64,000 bases of DNA from Acidobacteria bacterium AB60 (GTDB taxonomy: Bacteria > Acidobacteriota > Terriglobia > Terriglobales > Acidobacteriaceae). Below the pieces are notes generated by a model. The model made no database searches. It was not told the origin of the DNA and was given only the letters and a program-made list of their open reading frames with translations. The position numbers were made by a program, and so were the translations under genes. How positions within the stretch are numbered: position 1 is the first letter of the stretch; every line of letters starts with the position of its first letter. This document shows positions 45,722 through 55,533 of the stretch, piece after piece. The stretch spans positions 124,001 to 188,000 of the forward strand of contig VANK01000011.1 in assembly GCA_008682415.1 (NCBI GenBank), in the 5' to 3' direction.

Positions 45722-46983
45722 GGTGCCACCTCCGTGGCCGCGGCATAGCTGAGCTGATGAATGCTGAGCCAGACCTGCAGGTTGGCGGCAAGTGCGTCGA
45801 GATGAATCTGGCGATAGTCACGCAACCCATCGAGGTAGTCCAGTAGGGTCGCCGCTCCGTGTCGGTAACTGAACTCCAGGTTGCTGCGTACCCGTTCCGA
45901 CTCCGCGAGGTAATGGCTGTTGTAGCGCTCTGCGACACGACGGGCACTTTCATAGGCTGCCCAAGCCTGTTCCACATCGCTAATGACCTGATTGCGGGCA
46001 GCCGTTTCCGCCATGCGGAATGATTGTGCCTCATAGCGCGTCCGTTGCTTTTCGCCTTGATTGCGATCAAACACCCGCAGAGGAATCGAGATCTGGAACC
46101 CGGCGCTGTTATAGACGCCGACTCGCTCGAATTCCGCGCCAAGGGTCGGATCTGCGGTCGCTCCGGCATCCGCTAACTTCACGTTCGCGTTAGCCAGGTT
46201 CACAGACTGCTCCGCAGCAAGGTAATCTGGCCGGTGAGTCAGTGCCTGCTGTTCCAGCGTATCCAGGGTTGAGACAATCCCGCGCCGATCCAGTTCGCCC
46301 GCGATATGGAAGTCCGGATCGGGCCTTTCCAGTCCCATGAGCAGTTGCAGCGCGTCGCCGGCCTGCGTCAAGTTGAGCTGGGCCGTATCGAAATCCGACT
46401 CGAACTCAGCAAGTTGCAGATCGATGCGTTCGAAGTCGGTCTTGCTAATGTCGCCGGCATCAAGCCGGGCCCTACTTAGTTCGACGGTCTTGTGATAGCT
46501 CTCCAGGTTCTCGTGAGCAATATCCAGCGCGCCTTTAGCCGCCAGCATATTGGTGAACGCGTTCTTCACCTGAAGGACGGTCAGCCGCTGCTGATCGTTG
46601 TATTGACTTTCGGCGACCCCGATGGTGCTCCTGGCTATATCAAGCCGCCACCTGCGCTTCTGTCCCCGCTCAAAGAGCCGTGACACGTTGCCGACGTAGG
46701 AATAAGGACTGCTGGGATTGTTGGCAGGAAGAGAAACATCTGCTCCAGACACAGTGAATGTGGGGTTGACTCGCAATCCGGCCGTAACCTCGCTGGACCT
46801 GGTGGCGTCAACGTGCCGGGCCGCGGACAAAAGCAATGGGTTTCGTGCCTTCGCGATATCGAGCACTTGTTGAAGCGTCATTGGTGACGATGCCGGAACT
46901 TGGGCGGCTGCGAGGGGCCAAAGCACGAGCGACGCCATGATCGACCACAGCGTAGATAAGCCAGATTTCATGAGCGTGTCCAT
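45718..46983 (-). CDS. Outer-membrane efflux channel (TolC/CzcC family)
   Basis: A 421-aa protein with signal peptide (MASLVLWPLAAAQV) and two repeats of the OEP fold, rich in long helices (QVKNAFTNMLAAKGALDIAHENLES and DVEQAWAAYESARRVAERY). It completes the tripartite efflux system. First gene of the operon; ATG 46971 is an alternative start. Confidence 0.87.
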   Translation of the reverse strand: MDTLMKSGLSTLWSIMASLVLWPLAAAQVPASSPMTLQQVLDIAKARNPLLLSAARHVDATRSSEVTAGLRVNPTFTVSGADVSLPANNPSSPYSYVGNVSRLFERGQKRRWRLDIARSTIGVAESQYNDQQRLTVLQVKNAFTNMLAAKGALDIAHENLESYHKTVELSRARLDAGDISKTDFERIDLQLAEFESDFDTAQLNLTQAGDALQLLMGLERPDPDFHIAGELDRRGIVSTLDTLEQQALTHRPDYLAAEQSVNLANANVKLADAGATADPTLGAEFERVGVYNSAGFQISIPLRVFDRNQGEKQRTRYEAQSFRMAETAARNQVISDVEQAWAAYESARRVAERYNSHYLAESERVRSNLEFSYRHGAATLLDYLDGLRDYRQIHLDALAANLQVWLSIHQLSYAAATEVAP

Positions 46984-47045
46984 TGGCGAGCGTATGCTGC
47001 TCGGTTCTTCTGGAGGAAAACTGGGGATCTATCAGGAAGGAGACA

Positions 47046-47456
47046 CTAAACGACGGGGGGCGGTCGCGATAACATGCGGGAACCGTATCCGAGCTCAAAA
47101 CGTAGGGTCGGATCGCTGCCTGGTAGAAACGCAATCGTACGCCATGGTGAAGGGCGGTAGAGGTATGGAGAATCATTTGGAACCGGGTGAGTGCTTTGTA
47201 GCCAGGTTCCAGCTTCGGAGTGCCGGTCGCATTTGTCCCAGATCCGCTGAACCTCTGCCGGACAATTAAATGCTTGGATATCGTCTGTAATGGAGATGAC
47301 TGGCAAAAGAATAGCGGATAGCATTGCCAGCGCAACGAATCGAACCGCCGGTCCTCGTCGCAAAAACGATTTTCGGTGTGAACGGCAGAGACCGATACAG
47401 AGTCCCCAGATAGCTACAGACACCGTTAGCCAGATCAAATTGAGGATGATTTCCAC
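47046..47456 (-). CDS. Small membrane protein upstream of the efflux operon
   Basis: A 136-aa protein with two N-terminal hydrophobic helices (NLIWLTVSVAIWGLCIGLC, AVRFVALAMLSAILLPVI) followed by SITDDIQAFNCPAEVQRI. Short proteins of this shape with an ITDD motif are found next to metal-efflux operons in Acidobacteriota, in my recollection. Only about 60 bp separates it from the channel gene, so it may head the same operon. Function unknown. Confidence 0.6.
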   Translation of the reverse strand: MEIILNLIWLTVSVAIWGLCIGLCRSHRKSFLRRGPAVRFVALAMLSAILLPVISITDDIQAFNCPAEVQRIWDKCDRHSEAGTWLQSTHPVPNDSPYLYRPSPWRTIAFLPGSDPTLRFELGYGSRMLSRPPPVV

Positions 47457-47529
47457 AGGCTCGATTCAAATTCTACACGAACAGGAGGGATTCATTTCTC
47501 AACCAGGCTGATTGCCGGCGACTTGCCCC

Positions 47530-48528
47530 TCAACGGCGCAAATATTCGAGCGAGTAGACGCTGGCGGGATCGATCGGGGACACGAGTATCCCCAGAGATT
47601 TCAATTGCATGTAATTCTTCCTCCACCGCTCTGGGCTCATCACCCCGATGTCAGACTCATCACCCTTGCTCCCGGTGATGAATGCTCCCCTCTTCAGCGC
47701 TTCGGCAGTATAGGACTCCTGAGCCGGGTTGAGTGCGGGGTTGAGCGTAAGCAGGTAGGCATTGGTTGGACCTGGGTCCTTCAGATAATCCCGCCATCCG
47801 AGAATACTGGCGCGGACAAACTTCGCTACGACATCTGGGTGTTGCGCTGCAAACTGTCGTGTGGTGAATTGCACCCGGTATGGATCGTATCCAGAATCGC
47901 TGATGAGTAGAGTGCGCACCGTCGCGCCCGCCTGCTTGGCGAAGAATGGTTCACTTGTAATAAAGATCTGCTGGACGTACCCGGGATCAGCGAGGAAGTT
48001 TGCGATGGACAGTGTGGTCGGAACCTGCCGCACCTGGTGCAGCCCATAGCGACTGATCACGTATTTGAGCCATGTGGCGCCCGTCTGTGCTGCGATCGTG
48101 TGACCATCGAGGTCTTTGAACGCGCGAATCGGTGACTGCTCATGAACCATGACCGCCTGGGGATCGTGCTGCATGGTTGCGGCAACCGCTAGCAGCGGCA
48201 GTCCGTTGGCGTTCCACTCCAGTATCTGGTCGCTCGATCCAAGCCCGAACTCCGCCTTGCCAGTTGCCACTTGCTGCGCCACACTCCCATACTGCGGAAG
48301 TGGAAGGATTGTTAGGTCCAGTCCTTCGGCTTTGTAATATCCCGATTGCTGGGCCGCGAAGAATCCGCCTACCTCCGGCTGAGGGTACCAGTCGAGTTGC
48401 AGGCGCACCATTGTTCGCGCGCTTCCGACTTCGCTCCGGCCAGAACGGCAACCTGCGACGCAAAGAACTGTTAGCACCGCTAATACCGGCGCACCACTGC
48501 GGATCAGTAAAAAGGCCAGGCGCAACAT
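47530..48528 (-). CDS. ABC transporter substrate-binding lipoprotein (NMT1/THI5-like)
   Basis: A 332-aa lipoprotein (VLTVLCVAGC). NMT1-type binding fold: VRLQLDWYPQPEVGGFFAAQQSGYY, VATGKAEFGLGSSDQI and YDPYRVQFTTRQFAAQHPDVV. This family serves SsuABC/ThiXYZ-type importers for thiamine precursors, pyrimidine or other small nitrogenous compounds. It is divergent from the catabolic operon that contains the ATPase and permease, so the three are probably one importer. ATG 48528 is chosen so that the lipobox has normal spacing. Confidence 0.85.
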   Translation of the reverse strand: MLRLAFLLIRSGAPVLAVLTVLCVAGCRSGRSEVGSARTMVRLQLDWYPQPEVGGFFAAQQSGYYKAEGLDLTILPLPQYGSVAQQVATGKAEFGLGSSDQILEWNANGLPLLAVAATMQHDPQAVMVHEQSPIRAFKDLDGHTIAAQTGATWLKYVISRYGLHQVRQVPTTLSIANFLADPGYVQQIFITSEPFFAKQAGATVRTLLISDSGYDPYRVQFTTRQFAAQHPDVVAKFVRASILGWRDYLKDPGPTNAYLLTLNPALNPAQESYTAEALKRGAFITGSKGDESDIGVMSPERWRKNYMQLKSLGILVSPIDPASVYSLEYLRR

Positions 48529-48683
48529 TGAGCTATCGAGGACCGTTCCTTGAGATGACCGTACCACAGGACAACATCCTCCACGCACTGATCTGTGTGG
48601 TGCAGGTCATCCCGCATGCAGTTCTGGAGACGCTTGCGCAATTCTTTATCCCGTCTTGACTCCCGGCATGTTAGTTTCAGCCC

Positions 48684-49241
48684 ATGGATTCAGCCCCACT
48701 CGTTGGGCGTCCGGTGGTTTCTGCTCGCCGTCGCGATCTGCCTGTGCTTGATCAAGAGCGTATGGCGTCGATAGCCGCGTTTACAGCGAGAACCATGCTC
48801 ACTGAGGATCCCCGCCCATTTGGAGCAATGATCGTTCACTCGAAGACGGGCAATGTGCTAACGCGCGCACTGAATTCCGTGCGCCGGCGCTATGATCCAA
48901 GCGCGCACGCAGAAGTGCAGGCCATCCGGCGGGGGGCCCGCCGCTTGAAACAACTCTCGCTTGCTGGACACACTCTCTACACAACCTGCGAGCCTTGCCC
49001 CATGTGTATGAGCGCCGCACTTTGGGCCAGGCTGGATCGAGTGGTTTACGGAGCAACGATTGCCGACGCCAATCGCCATTGCAACCAGATTCAAATCCCC
49101 GCCGCAGAAGTAGCTGCCCGTAGCGACATGAGATGCAGAGTGGATGGGCCAATTCTGCGGGAAGAGTGTTATGGTCTGTTCACTCACCCCCGCATGCTGC
49201 GCGCCTTCAAACTTTGGTCGACACGACGCAAGCCCAGATAG
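48684..49241 (+). CDS. Zinc-dependent nucleobase/nucleoside deaminase (GuaD/TadA fold)
   Basis: A 185-aa deaminase with HAEVQAI (zinc His and catalytic Glu) and TCEPCPMCMSA (zinc cysteines). IADANRHCNQIQIP and REECYGLFTHP resemble guanine-deaminase-type members rather than cytidine deaminases. It would remove an amino group from a nucleobase or related heterocycle. First gene of a seven-gene plus-strand cluster, which suggests it acts early on the imported compound. Confidence 0.82.
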   Translation: MDSAPLVGRPVVSARRRDLPVLDQERMASIAAFTARTMLTEDPRPFGAMIVHSKTGNVLTRALNSVRRRYDPSAHAEVQAIRRGARRLKQLSLAGHTLYTTCEPCPMCMSAALWARLDRVVYGATIADANRHCNQIQIPAAEVAARSDMRCRVDGPILREECYGLFTHPRMLRAFKLWSTRRKPR

Positions 49242-49261
49242 GTCTTCCACGAGGATTAGTG

Positions 49262-50623
49262 ATGGCGGACAGCATCGCGGTTGAGTTGAGTGAGTTTGTG
49301 TCCGATCCGGCTCGCATCGTGACGGCGCCCCGGGTACTCGACCGCCTTTCCCATGACTTCTATTGGTACTCTCCCGTTCTTCGACCGAAACTGGCACCGA
49401 AGGTCGCAGATGTGGCGGTGCAGCCACGAGACATGGACGAATTGATGGCGGTCCTTGGTTACGCCTTGCGGGAAAAGGTGCCAGTGACCGTGAGGGGAGC
49501 CGGCACAGGGAACTACGGACAATGCGTTCCTCTCCGGGGCGGCATCCTGCTCGACCTCTCCCTGTTGGACAAGTTGGAGACAATCACCCGAGACGGAGTT
49601 GCGATTTGCCAGCCCGGACTGCGGCTGGGGGAACTCGAAGCGGTAGCCCGGGCAAAAGGCTGGGAACTGCGCATGTACCCGTCTACTTTGCTTAAGGCGT
49701 CCGTCGGAGGGTTTCTGGCGGGCGGATCGGGCGGTATCGGCTCAGTGGCGCACGGAGGATTGCGCGACTTCGATACAGTACGTGGTTTTGAATTCGTCAC
49801 CATGGAAGAACAACCGCGCATCGTGGCGTATGAAGGCGAAGCAGTGCACGAAATTTTGCATGCCTGGGGCACAAATGGCATCCTCACGCGCATCTGGTTC
49901 GCCCTGACCCCTGCGATCGAGTGGACCCAATTCACGGCAGCTTTCGATACATATGAGCAAGCCTTCACGTTTGCGGAGACAATCGCCTGTGGACGCAACT
50001 GGACGAAGCGTCTCGTGACCGTGTTCGAGTGGCCGATTCCGGATTTCTTCACGCCCATTCGGCGATTCGTTCGAAATCAAAAGGCCATGGTCCTTTTGAT
50101 GATCGCTAGCAGTCAGATCGATCAGTTACGGGAAATTCTTGCGTCAAGTGGGGGGGAAGAGACCTTCGCCGGTTCTTACGACGGACCGCGGACCCAGCCG
50201 CTGCTCAGCGATTACACGTGGAATCACACCACGCTGTGGGCAATGAAAGCGGATCCGGCATACACCTATCTGCAATGTGGATTTTCCGGTGCCAGCTGTC
50301 GACAGCAGTTCCAGCTCCTAAGGGAGCGTTTCGGCACGGAGTTCCTCTTCCACATCGAATTCATGAAGAATGGTAAGGGAGAAATTTATCCGGGGGCAAT
50401 TCCCATCGTTCGCTTTACTACTGAGGAACGGTTGAACGACATGATTGAGTATTGCCGTTCGATTGATGTTTTCGTCGCAAACCCGCACGTAAATTACCTG
50501 GAGGATGGGGGCCGGTTTCGACCCGATAACATCCAGCTTCGGGCCAAGCAAAAATATGATCCACACGGCCTGCTCAATCCTGGCAAAATGATCAGCTTCC
50601 AGAAGGAGTCTTCGGGGCGATGA
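49262..50623 (+). CDS. FAD-binding oxidoreductase (PCMH/VAO-type)
   Basis: A 453-aa protein. Residues about 40-190 form an FAD_binding_4 domain (VPVTVRGAGTGNYGQCVPLRGGILLDLSLLDKLETI region, with STLLKASVGGFLAGGSGGIGS for FAD phosphate). A C-terminal cap follows and ends with KYDPHGLLNPGKMI, the usual closing motif. It likely oxidises a C-H or C-N bond of the pathway compound. ATG 49262 has GAGGA upstream; ATGA overlap with the next gene. Confidence 0.82.
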   Translation: MADSIAVELSEFVSDPARIVTAPRVLDRLSHDFYWYSPVLRPKLAPKVADVAVQPRDMDELMAVLGYALREKVPVTVRGAGTGNYGQCVPLRGGILLDLSLLDKLETITRDGVAICQPGLRLGELEAVARAKGWELRMYPSTLLKASVGGFLAGGSGGIGSVAHGGLRDFDTVRGFEFVTMEEQPRIVAYEGEAVHEILHAWGTNGILTRIWFALTPAIEWTQFTAAFDTYEQAFTFAETIACGRNWTKRLVTVFEWPIPDFFTPIRRFVRNQKAMVLLMIASSQIDQLREILASSGGEETFAGSYDGPRTQPLLSDYTWNHTTLWAMKADPAYTYLQCGFSGASCRQQFQLLRERFGTEFLFHIEFMKNGKGEIYPGAIPIVRFTTEERLNDMIEYCRSIDVFVANPHVNYLEDGGRFRPDNIQLRAKQKYDPHGLLNPGKMISFQKESSGR

Positions 50624-51414
50624 AGACATGGATCCCGGACCACCGCAATTTCGCCTACCTGAGCTGGAAGCAGGTGGAAGCATTGCCCCGCGCCCAGACC
50701 CTCCTGATCCTTCCCACTGCGGCCATCGAACAACATGGACACCACCTGCCTCTGGCTACGGATACGCTTATCAACAACTTGCTGCTCGGGCACGCGCTCG
50801 AGCGGATCGCACCGGAACTCCCCATCTACGCCTTGCCGCCGATCTGTTACGGGAAAAGCAACGAACACCTCGGATTTCCGGGAACTCTCTCCGTGAGCGC
50901 CCAAACTTTCCTGGCAGTGGTGCGCGATCTAGGCGCAAGCATCGCTTCAGCTAGGTTCGTCAAAGTAGTCCTCTACAACACGCACGGCGGCAATACGTCT
51001 CTGGTCGATGTATGCGCACGCGATCTCCGGGCGGAATTCGGCCTGCGGACATTTACGCTTTTCGGCGCAGCGGGAGCCCCCTTCTCTGATGTGAGCCCGC
51101 AGGAACGTACCTATGGCTTCCATGCGGGAGAAATAGAAACCTCCCTTTTGCTCCACGGCGTTCCAGAGTTAGTCCACATAGACGAATTCACGTCAAATTA
51201 CATCGCCCGGACTACAGACGCGGATCTTCTCAAGCCCGAGGGCTCGTGCGCCAATTTTGCATGGCTTACTCGGGACATTGCTCCTAGCGGTGTACTTGGC
51301 GATCCGGTTGGCTCCACGGCGGAAAAAGGGGAGCGATGGGTCGGTGAAGCAGCGGAACGAATCGCCAATGCCCTGCTTGCGATGTACCAATTCGAACCGC
51401 GTCATGGAGCCTAA
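50620..51414 (+). CDS. Creatininase-family amidohydrolase
   Basis: A 264-aa metal-dependent amidohydrolase: AAIEQHGHHLPLATDT (metal Glu/His/Asp), VVLYNTHGGN and GFHAGEIETSLLLH. The family opens cyclic or formyl amides, such as creatinine and formylated pyrimidine products. Its place here suggests ring opening or deformylation of an intermediate. Overlaps the oxidase stop by four bases. Confidence 0.86.
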   Translation: MKTWIPDHRNFAYLSWKQVEALPRAQTLLILPTAAIEQHGHHLPLATDTLINNLLLGHALERIAPELPIYALPPICYGKSNEHLGFPGTLSVSAQTFLAVVRDLGASIASARFVKVVLYNTHGGNTSLVDVCARDLRAEFGLRTFTLFGAAGAPFSDVSPQERTYGFHAGEIETSLLLHGVPELVHIDEFTSNYIARTTDADLLKPEGSCANFAWLTRDIAPSGVLGDPVGSTAEKGERWVGEAAERIANALLAMYQFEPRHGA

Positions 51415-51417
51415 AGC

Positions 51418-53127
51418 ATGGCGCTCGTGAGCTGCGGAAACGGTGTGCGGCTAGAGCGTGCGCTCAAGTGCAATATGTCAGACGGGACCGTCCTCGTCTC
51501 CGATCATTACTATCCGCCCGGTTCTGGTCCGTGGCCCACGCTTTTCATGCGCCAGCCGTACGGCCGCGATATCGCCTCCACCGTTGTATATGCGCATCCA
51601 GTCTGGTACGCGCGGCAGGGATACCATGTGGCCATCCAGGACGTGCGCGGCCGTGGTGGATCGACTGGCGAGTTCTACCCTTTCCGCTACGAAGCTCGTG
51701 ACGGAGCCGAAGCGATTCGTTGGTTGTGCGCACACCCTGCCTGCAACGGCCGCATCGGCATGTACGGATTCTCGTACCAGGGCGCAACTCAACTACTGGC
51801 AGCGGTCGAGCAGCCGCGGGGATTGCAGTGCATTGCGCCGCATATGACCGCCACAGATCTCTACCACGGGTGGTTTTATCACCATGGAGCGCTGAGACTG
51901 AATTCCACTCTTGGCTGGGGAATCCAAATGTTGCGCGAGGATGCGCGCCGCATCGGCTCGCAGGAAGCTTCAAGCAGGCTGGAAAACGCTTGGCGAAATC
52001 TCCGGGCACAAGCGCAAGCGGCGCCTTATGCTGCTCATCCGGCATGCACCGACCCCTCACTCCCCAGCTATCTGCGTGATTGGATCTCTCATAGGCAGCC
52101 TGATGATTACTGGACGGCGCAGGACCTGAGCTCCCGTTATGACCGGATTCTCATACCTGCTCTGCATCTCGCAGGTTGGTTCGACACTTACCTGGAGGGT
52201 TCGATCTCTGCTTACGAGTCCTTGAGAACCCGGGCCGGATCGGAGTCGGCACGAGACAACCAATTCCTGATTGCCGGACCATGGGTCCACATTCCCTGGG
52301 GTGATCAGGCCGGCGAAGTGAACTTCGGAGATGCGGCCAACCTGAATATCGATTCGATTCTTCTGCGATGGTTCAATCATTGGCTTAAAGATACCGGCGA
52401 TTTTGACGGCGAGTCACGTGTGCGCTACTTCGCACTAGGCCCAAACGAATGGCACCAGACTGCGGAGTGGTATCCCAGTGCGGAATGCGCCCTTTACCTT
52501 CATAGCAACGGAAATAGCAATTCCCGAAAGGGAGACGGTCGGCTGTCGCTCGAGCCACCTGGCCGCGAAGAGCCTCGTGACGTGTTCGTTTACGATCCGG
52601 AGGTTCCGGTGGTTGCACCCGGCGGCTTACAGGCGGTTAGCGGACCAATCGATCAGGCGGTGTTGGAACTGGGGAACAACCTCCTCGTGTACACTTCGCC
52701 CCCGGCCATCCGGGATATGGAAGTGCTTGGCCGCCCGCAGGTCCGCATTCACGCTCAAACCTCATCCGAATACGCCGATTTTGTCGCTAAGCTGGTACGC
52801 GTACTCCCCAATGGCCGTGCCGAGTTCCTTTGCATCGGCATTGCACGGAGCTCGTGGTTATTCGGCGATGGAAATTACACCTCAGACAACGTTCACGAGT
52901 GGATCTTTGCGCTCGAGCCGATCGCGTTTGTTCTGCAAAAGGATGAATGCCTGCGAATGGAGATCTCCAGCTCGGCTTTCCCGCTTTACGATCGGAACCC
53001 CGGTACCGCGATATCACCGGACATGGCCGATGAGTCAAGCTGGTCTCGTTCCACACAGCAAGTTCTCCACGGTCCCAATCATCTGTCCATGTTGTCTCTG
53101 CCGATCAAAGAGGGGACAGCCTGGTGA
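51418..53127 (+). CDS. CocE/NonD-family serine hydrolase (S15-like)
   Basis: A 569-aa alpha/beta hydrolase of the X-Pro dipeptidyl-peptidase/cocaine-esterase group. Oxyanion and nucleophile regions: MRQPYGRD, VAIQDVRGRGGSTGEFYPF, GMYGFSYQGATQ (nucleophile Ser). Its C-terminal half is a jelly-roll (VFVYDPEVPVVAPGG, PPAIRDMEVLGRPQVR). No signal peptide seen, so cytoplasmic. It probably cleaves an ester or amide of the pathway compound. Short 3-bp gap after the creatininase-like gene. Confidence 0.85.
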   Translation: MALVSCGNGVRLERALKCNMSDGTVLVSDHYYPPGSGPWPTLFMRQPYGRDIASTVVYAHPVWYARQGYHVAIQDVRGRGGSTGEFYPFRYEARDGAEAIRWLCAHPACNGRIGMYGFSYQGATQLLAAVEQPRGLQCIAPHMTATDLYHGWFYHHGALRLNSTLGWGIQMLREDARRIGSQEASSRLENAWRNLRAQAQAAPYAAHPACTDPSLPSYLRDWISHRQPDDYWTAQDLSSRYDRILIPALHLAGWFDTYLEGSISAYESLRTRAGSESARDNQFLIAGPWVHIPWGDQAGEVNFGDAANLNIDSILLRWFNHWLKDTGDFDGESRVRYFALGPNEWHQTAEWYPSAECALYLHSNGNSNSRKGDGRLSLEPPGREEPRDVFVYDPEVPVVAPGGLQAVSGPIDQAVLELGNNLLVYTSPPAIRDMEVLGRPQVRIHAQTSSEYADFVAKLVRVLPNGRAEFLCIGIARSSWLFGDGNYTSDNVHEWIFALEPIAFVLQKDECLRMEISSSAFPLYDRNPGTAISPDMADESSWSRSTQQVLHGPNHLSMLSLPIKEGTAW

Positions 53128-53882
53128 GCGTACCGGAGATCGCTCTCAATCGTGTAACCAAGCAATATAAGACGGGCACACTTGCCCTTGAGGGAGTCTC
53201 GCTTTCGGTACAGCGCGGCGAATTCGTTACGCTGCTCGGACCTTCCGGTTGCGGCAAATCAACCTTGCTCCGCATGATTTCAGGATTGAGCACCCCCACA
53301 GGTGGTGAGATCCGCGTGAATGGCATGACCCCGGGAAACGCACGGGAGCTCATGAGCTTCATTTTTCAGGATCCCACCCTGATGCCGTGGAGGACAGTCG
53401 CTGGAAACGTGGGATTGAGCCTCGAACTGGAGGGCGCAGCGAGGCCATTGCGCGCGGAAAGGGTCTCCGACGTACTCGGACTCGTTGGCCTTCAGCATTT
53501 TGCAAATCGCTATCCTCGCGAGCTTTCGGGGGGCATGAAGATGCGTGCCTCGATCGCCCGCGCTCTTGTCAGCCGCCCGCGGATACTGCTGATGGACGAG
53601 CCGTTCGCAGCTCTGGACGAGATGACGCGGGATCGCATGAACGAACAGCTACTTCGTCTTTTCGAAGAGCAGAAGTGGACGGTGCTCTTTGTCACGCACT
53701 CTGTGGCTGAAGCCGTCTTTCTCTCCACGCGCATCGTGATCCTGAGCGCACATCCGGGACGCATCGCGCACGACGTCGCTCTAAACCTTGGGCGACCACG
53801 GGAGCCTCATCTACGTGAGTCTGCGGCTTTCGAACAGGCCGTAATCCAGATCTCTCGCCTTCTCCGTGGAGTACAGCGCTGA
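53124..53882 (+). CDS. ABC importer ATPase (SsuB/TauB/NitT family)
   Basis: A 252-aa ATPase. Walker A GPSGCGKST, Q loop FQDPTLMPW, signature LSGGMKMR, Walker B ILLMDEPFAALDE and H-loop THS are all intact. It pairs with the permease that begins one base before its end. Uses the divergent binding lipoprotein. GTG start overlaps the hydrolase stop. Confidence 0.92.
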   Translation: MSVPEIALNRVTKQYKTGTLALEGVSLSVQRGEFVTLLGPSGCGKSTLLRMISGLSTPTGGEIRVNGMTPGNARELMSFIFQDPTLMPWRTVAGNVGLSLELEGAARPLRAERVSDVLGLVGLQHFANRYPRELSGGMKMRASIARALVSRPRILLMDEPFAALDEMTRDRMNEQLLRLFEEQKWTVLFVTHSVAEAVFLSTRIVILSAHPGRIAHDVALNLGRPREPHLRESAAFEQAVIQISRLLRGVQR

Positions 53883-54673
53883 TGCAGGGCCGGGTATGGG
53901 TGATCACGAAGAGCTTCCTGGTGCTCGTCTGCGTCCTTGCGCTTTGGCAGTCGATTGTCATCCTGAACCACATCCCTCCATACCTCGTACCAGGTCCCGG
54001 ATTGGTATTGACGGCGCTCCGTGACCGATTCCCAGCTCTCGTTCAGTCATTGGGAATCACCACATTGGAGGCGTGGGGCGGTTTGGCGGCGGCCATCATT
54101 GTCGGTGTGATGGTTGCCATGCTATTTGCGCAATGGCGAACGCTGCGGCAGCTGATGCTGCCCTACACCGTCCTGCTGCAAACTGTTCCAATCGTGGCAG
54201 TCGCCCCGCTGCTCATCAACTGGATTGGCGCTGGCCTGTTCGCCGTAGCAACGGTGACATTCATCATCTGCTTGCCGCCAATCATTGCGAATACCACGCA
54301 GGGGCTCATTAGTATCGATGAAAACTTAATTCATCTGTTTCTCATGCATAAGGCCACGCGGACGCAAGTCCTTTTCAAGTTGCGGTTTCCCAATGCACTT
54401 CCGAATCTCTTCACTGGGATCCGTATCTCCGCAGGCATCAGTGTCGTTGGCGCAATCACAGGCGAGTTATTCGCCGGCTCGCCACGTGTCGGCGAGGGGG
54501 GCTTGGGATATGCGATCATCTATGCCAACAATCAAATGGAAACCAGCTACATGTTCGCATTGGTCCTGGCCGCTACTTTTCTGGGATTTGGCTTTTTCTT
54601 CCTCGTAATGTTCATGGAGTGGCTGGTCCTTCGCCATTGGCACGAGTCGAAGCGCGCTGCGGAGGCGGAATGA
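53882..54673 (+). CDS. ABC importer permease (SsuC/TauC family)
   Basis: A 263-aa inner-membrane permease with about six helices and the EAA loop (LMHKATRTQVLFKLRFPNALPNLFTGIRIS region), preceded by TVPIVAVAPLLINWIG. Typical of NitT/TauT importers. Operonic with the ATPase. Confidence 0.92.
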   Translation: MQGRVWVITKSFLVLVCVLALWQSIVILNHIPPYLVPGPGLVLTALRDRFPALVQSLGITTLEAWGGLAAAIIVGVMVAMLFAQWRTLRQLMLPYTVLLQTVPIVAVAPLLINWIGAGLFAVATVTFIICLPPIIANTTQGLISIDENLIHLFLMHKATRTQVLFKLRFPNALPNLFTGIRISAGISVVGAITGELFAGSPRVGEGGLGYAIIYANNQMETSYMFALVLAATFLGFGFFFLVMFMEWLVLRHWHESKRAAEAE

Positions 54674-54686
54674 AAAGAGGCGACGA

Positions 54687-55508
54687 ATGCTGAGGGTCGA
54701 ATCAGAAACAGGATGGTGGCTCACGACTCACCCCGACCATGCTCGGCTGGCCGGTTCGTTCGCCGCAGCGTGGGGTAGCGAGGTCTTTAGGCGCCCAGAG
54801 CCGAGAACTCGTGTTCTTTACGCCATCTCGGCGCACGACGATGGCTGGGCTGATCGTGATGCACACCCAACGATCACACGGCAAGGGAAACCTTCGGCGT
54901 TCTCCACGGAGTTGGTGGGTAAATATTCTGCATTCGAGGAGATCGATCTTGTCGACTATCTCGCTGTGCGCGAGCGAGCTGTACGGCTTATAGCCAGCAC
55001 CGATCCCTACGCCGCTCTCCTAATCGCGATGCATACGTATGATCTTTTGAGCGAACGGGCCGACCGAAGCACAATCTCGCAGGAAGGACTCACTCTGCTC
55101 GATGATTTCCTCTCGCGCCAGCGCGTCTATCAAGACGAGCTATGGGACTACATTGCGGCTGACGAAACCCTGATCAACGAACAAAAGAAGCGGGAGACGA
55201 TTCGTGAACATTTCAGGCTGTTGCAGGCTTGTGACAACCTTTCCCTGCTGAGTTGCGTGGGCTTTGATCGTCCTGCTTCCCTGCTGCATCCTTTACCGCT
55301 GAAAGGTGGCGGTTCAGCTGAGGTCACGGTGCATCCGCTTGGCCCTCGCTCGTTCCGGCTGAGTCCCTGGCCTTTCGCTCAGAAAGAATTGACGTTCGCT
55401 TTTCCGGCCCGACACGTGACTGGCCGAACATTCGAATCGTCCGCCAAATTGGAACAGGCATTCCTGGCTGCGACCGTCAAAGAGCTTACCGTCACGCTCG
55501 CTGCTTGA
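54687..55508 (+). CDS. DUF3891 family protein
   Basis: A 273-aa protein with the DUF3891 pattern: THPDHARLAGSFAAAWG near the N-terminus, AISAHDDGWADRD, MHTYDLLSERAD and QACDNLSLLSCVGF. The conserved His/Asp residues suggest an HD-like metal hydrolase, but no activity is established. It is the last gene of the plus-strand operon, preceded by AGAGGCG. Confidence 0.8.
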   Translation: MLRVESETGWWLTTHPDHARLAGSFAAAWGSEVFRRPEPRTRVLYAISAHDDGWADRDAHPTITRQGKPSAFSTELVGKYSAFEEIDLVDYLAVRERAVRLIASTDPYAALLIAMHTYDLLSERADRSTISQEGLTLLDDFLSRQRVYQDELWDYIAADETLINEQKKRETIREHFRLLQACDNLSLLSCVGFDRPASLLHPLPLKGGGSAEVTVHPLGPRSFRLSPWPFAQKELTFAFPARHVTGRTFESSAKLEQAFLAATVKELTVTLAA

Positions 55509-55533
55509 CCGCCGCCTGCACCGGGGCTCGGCA

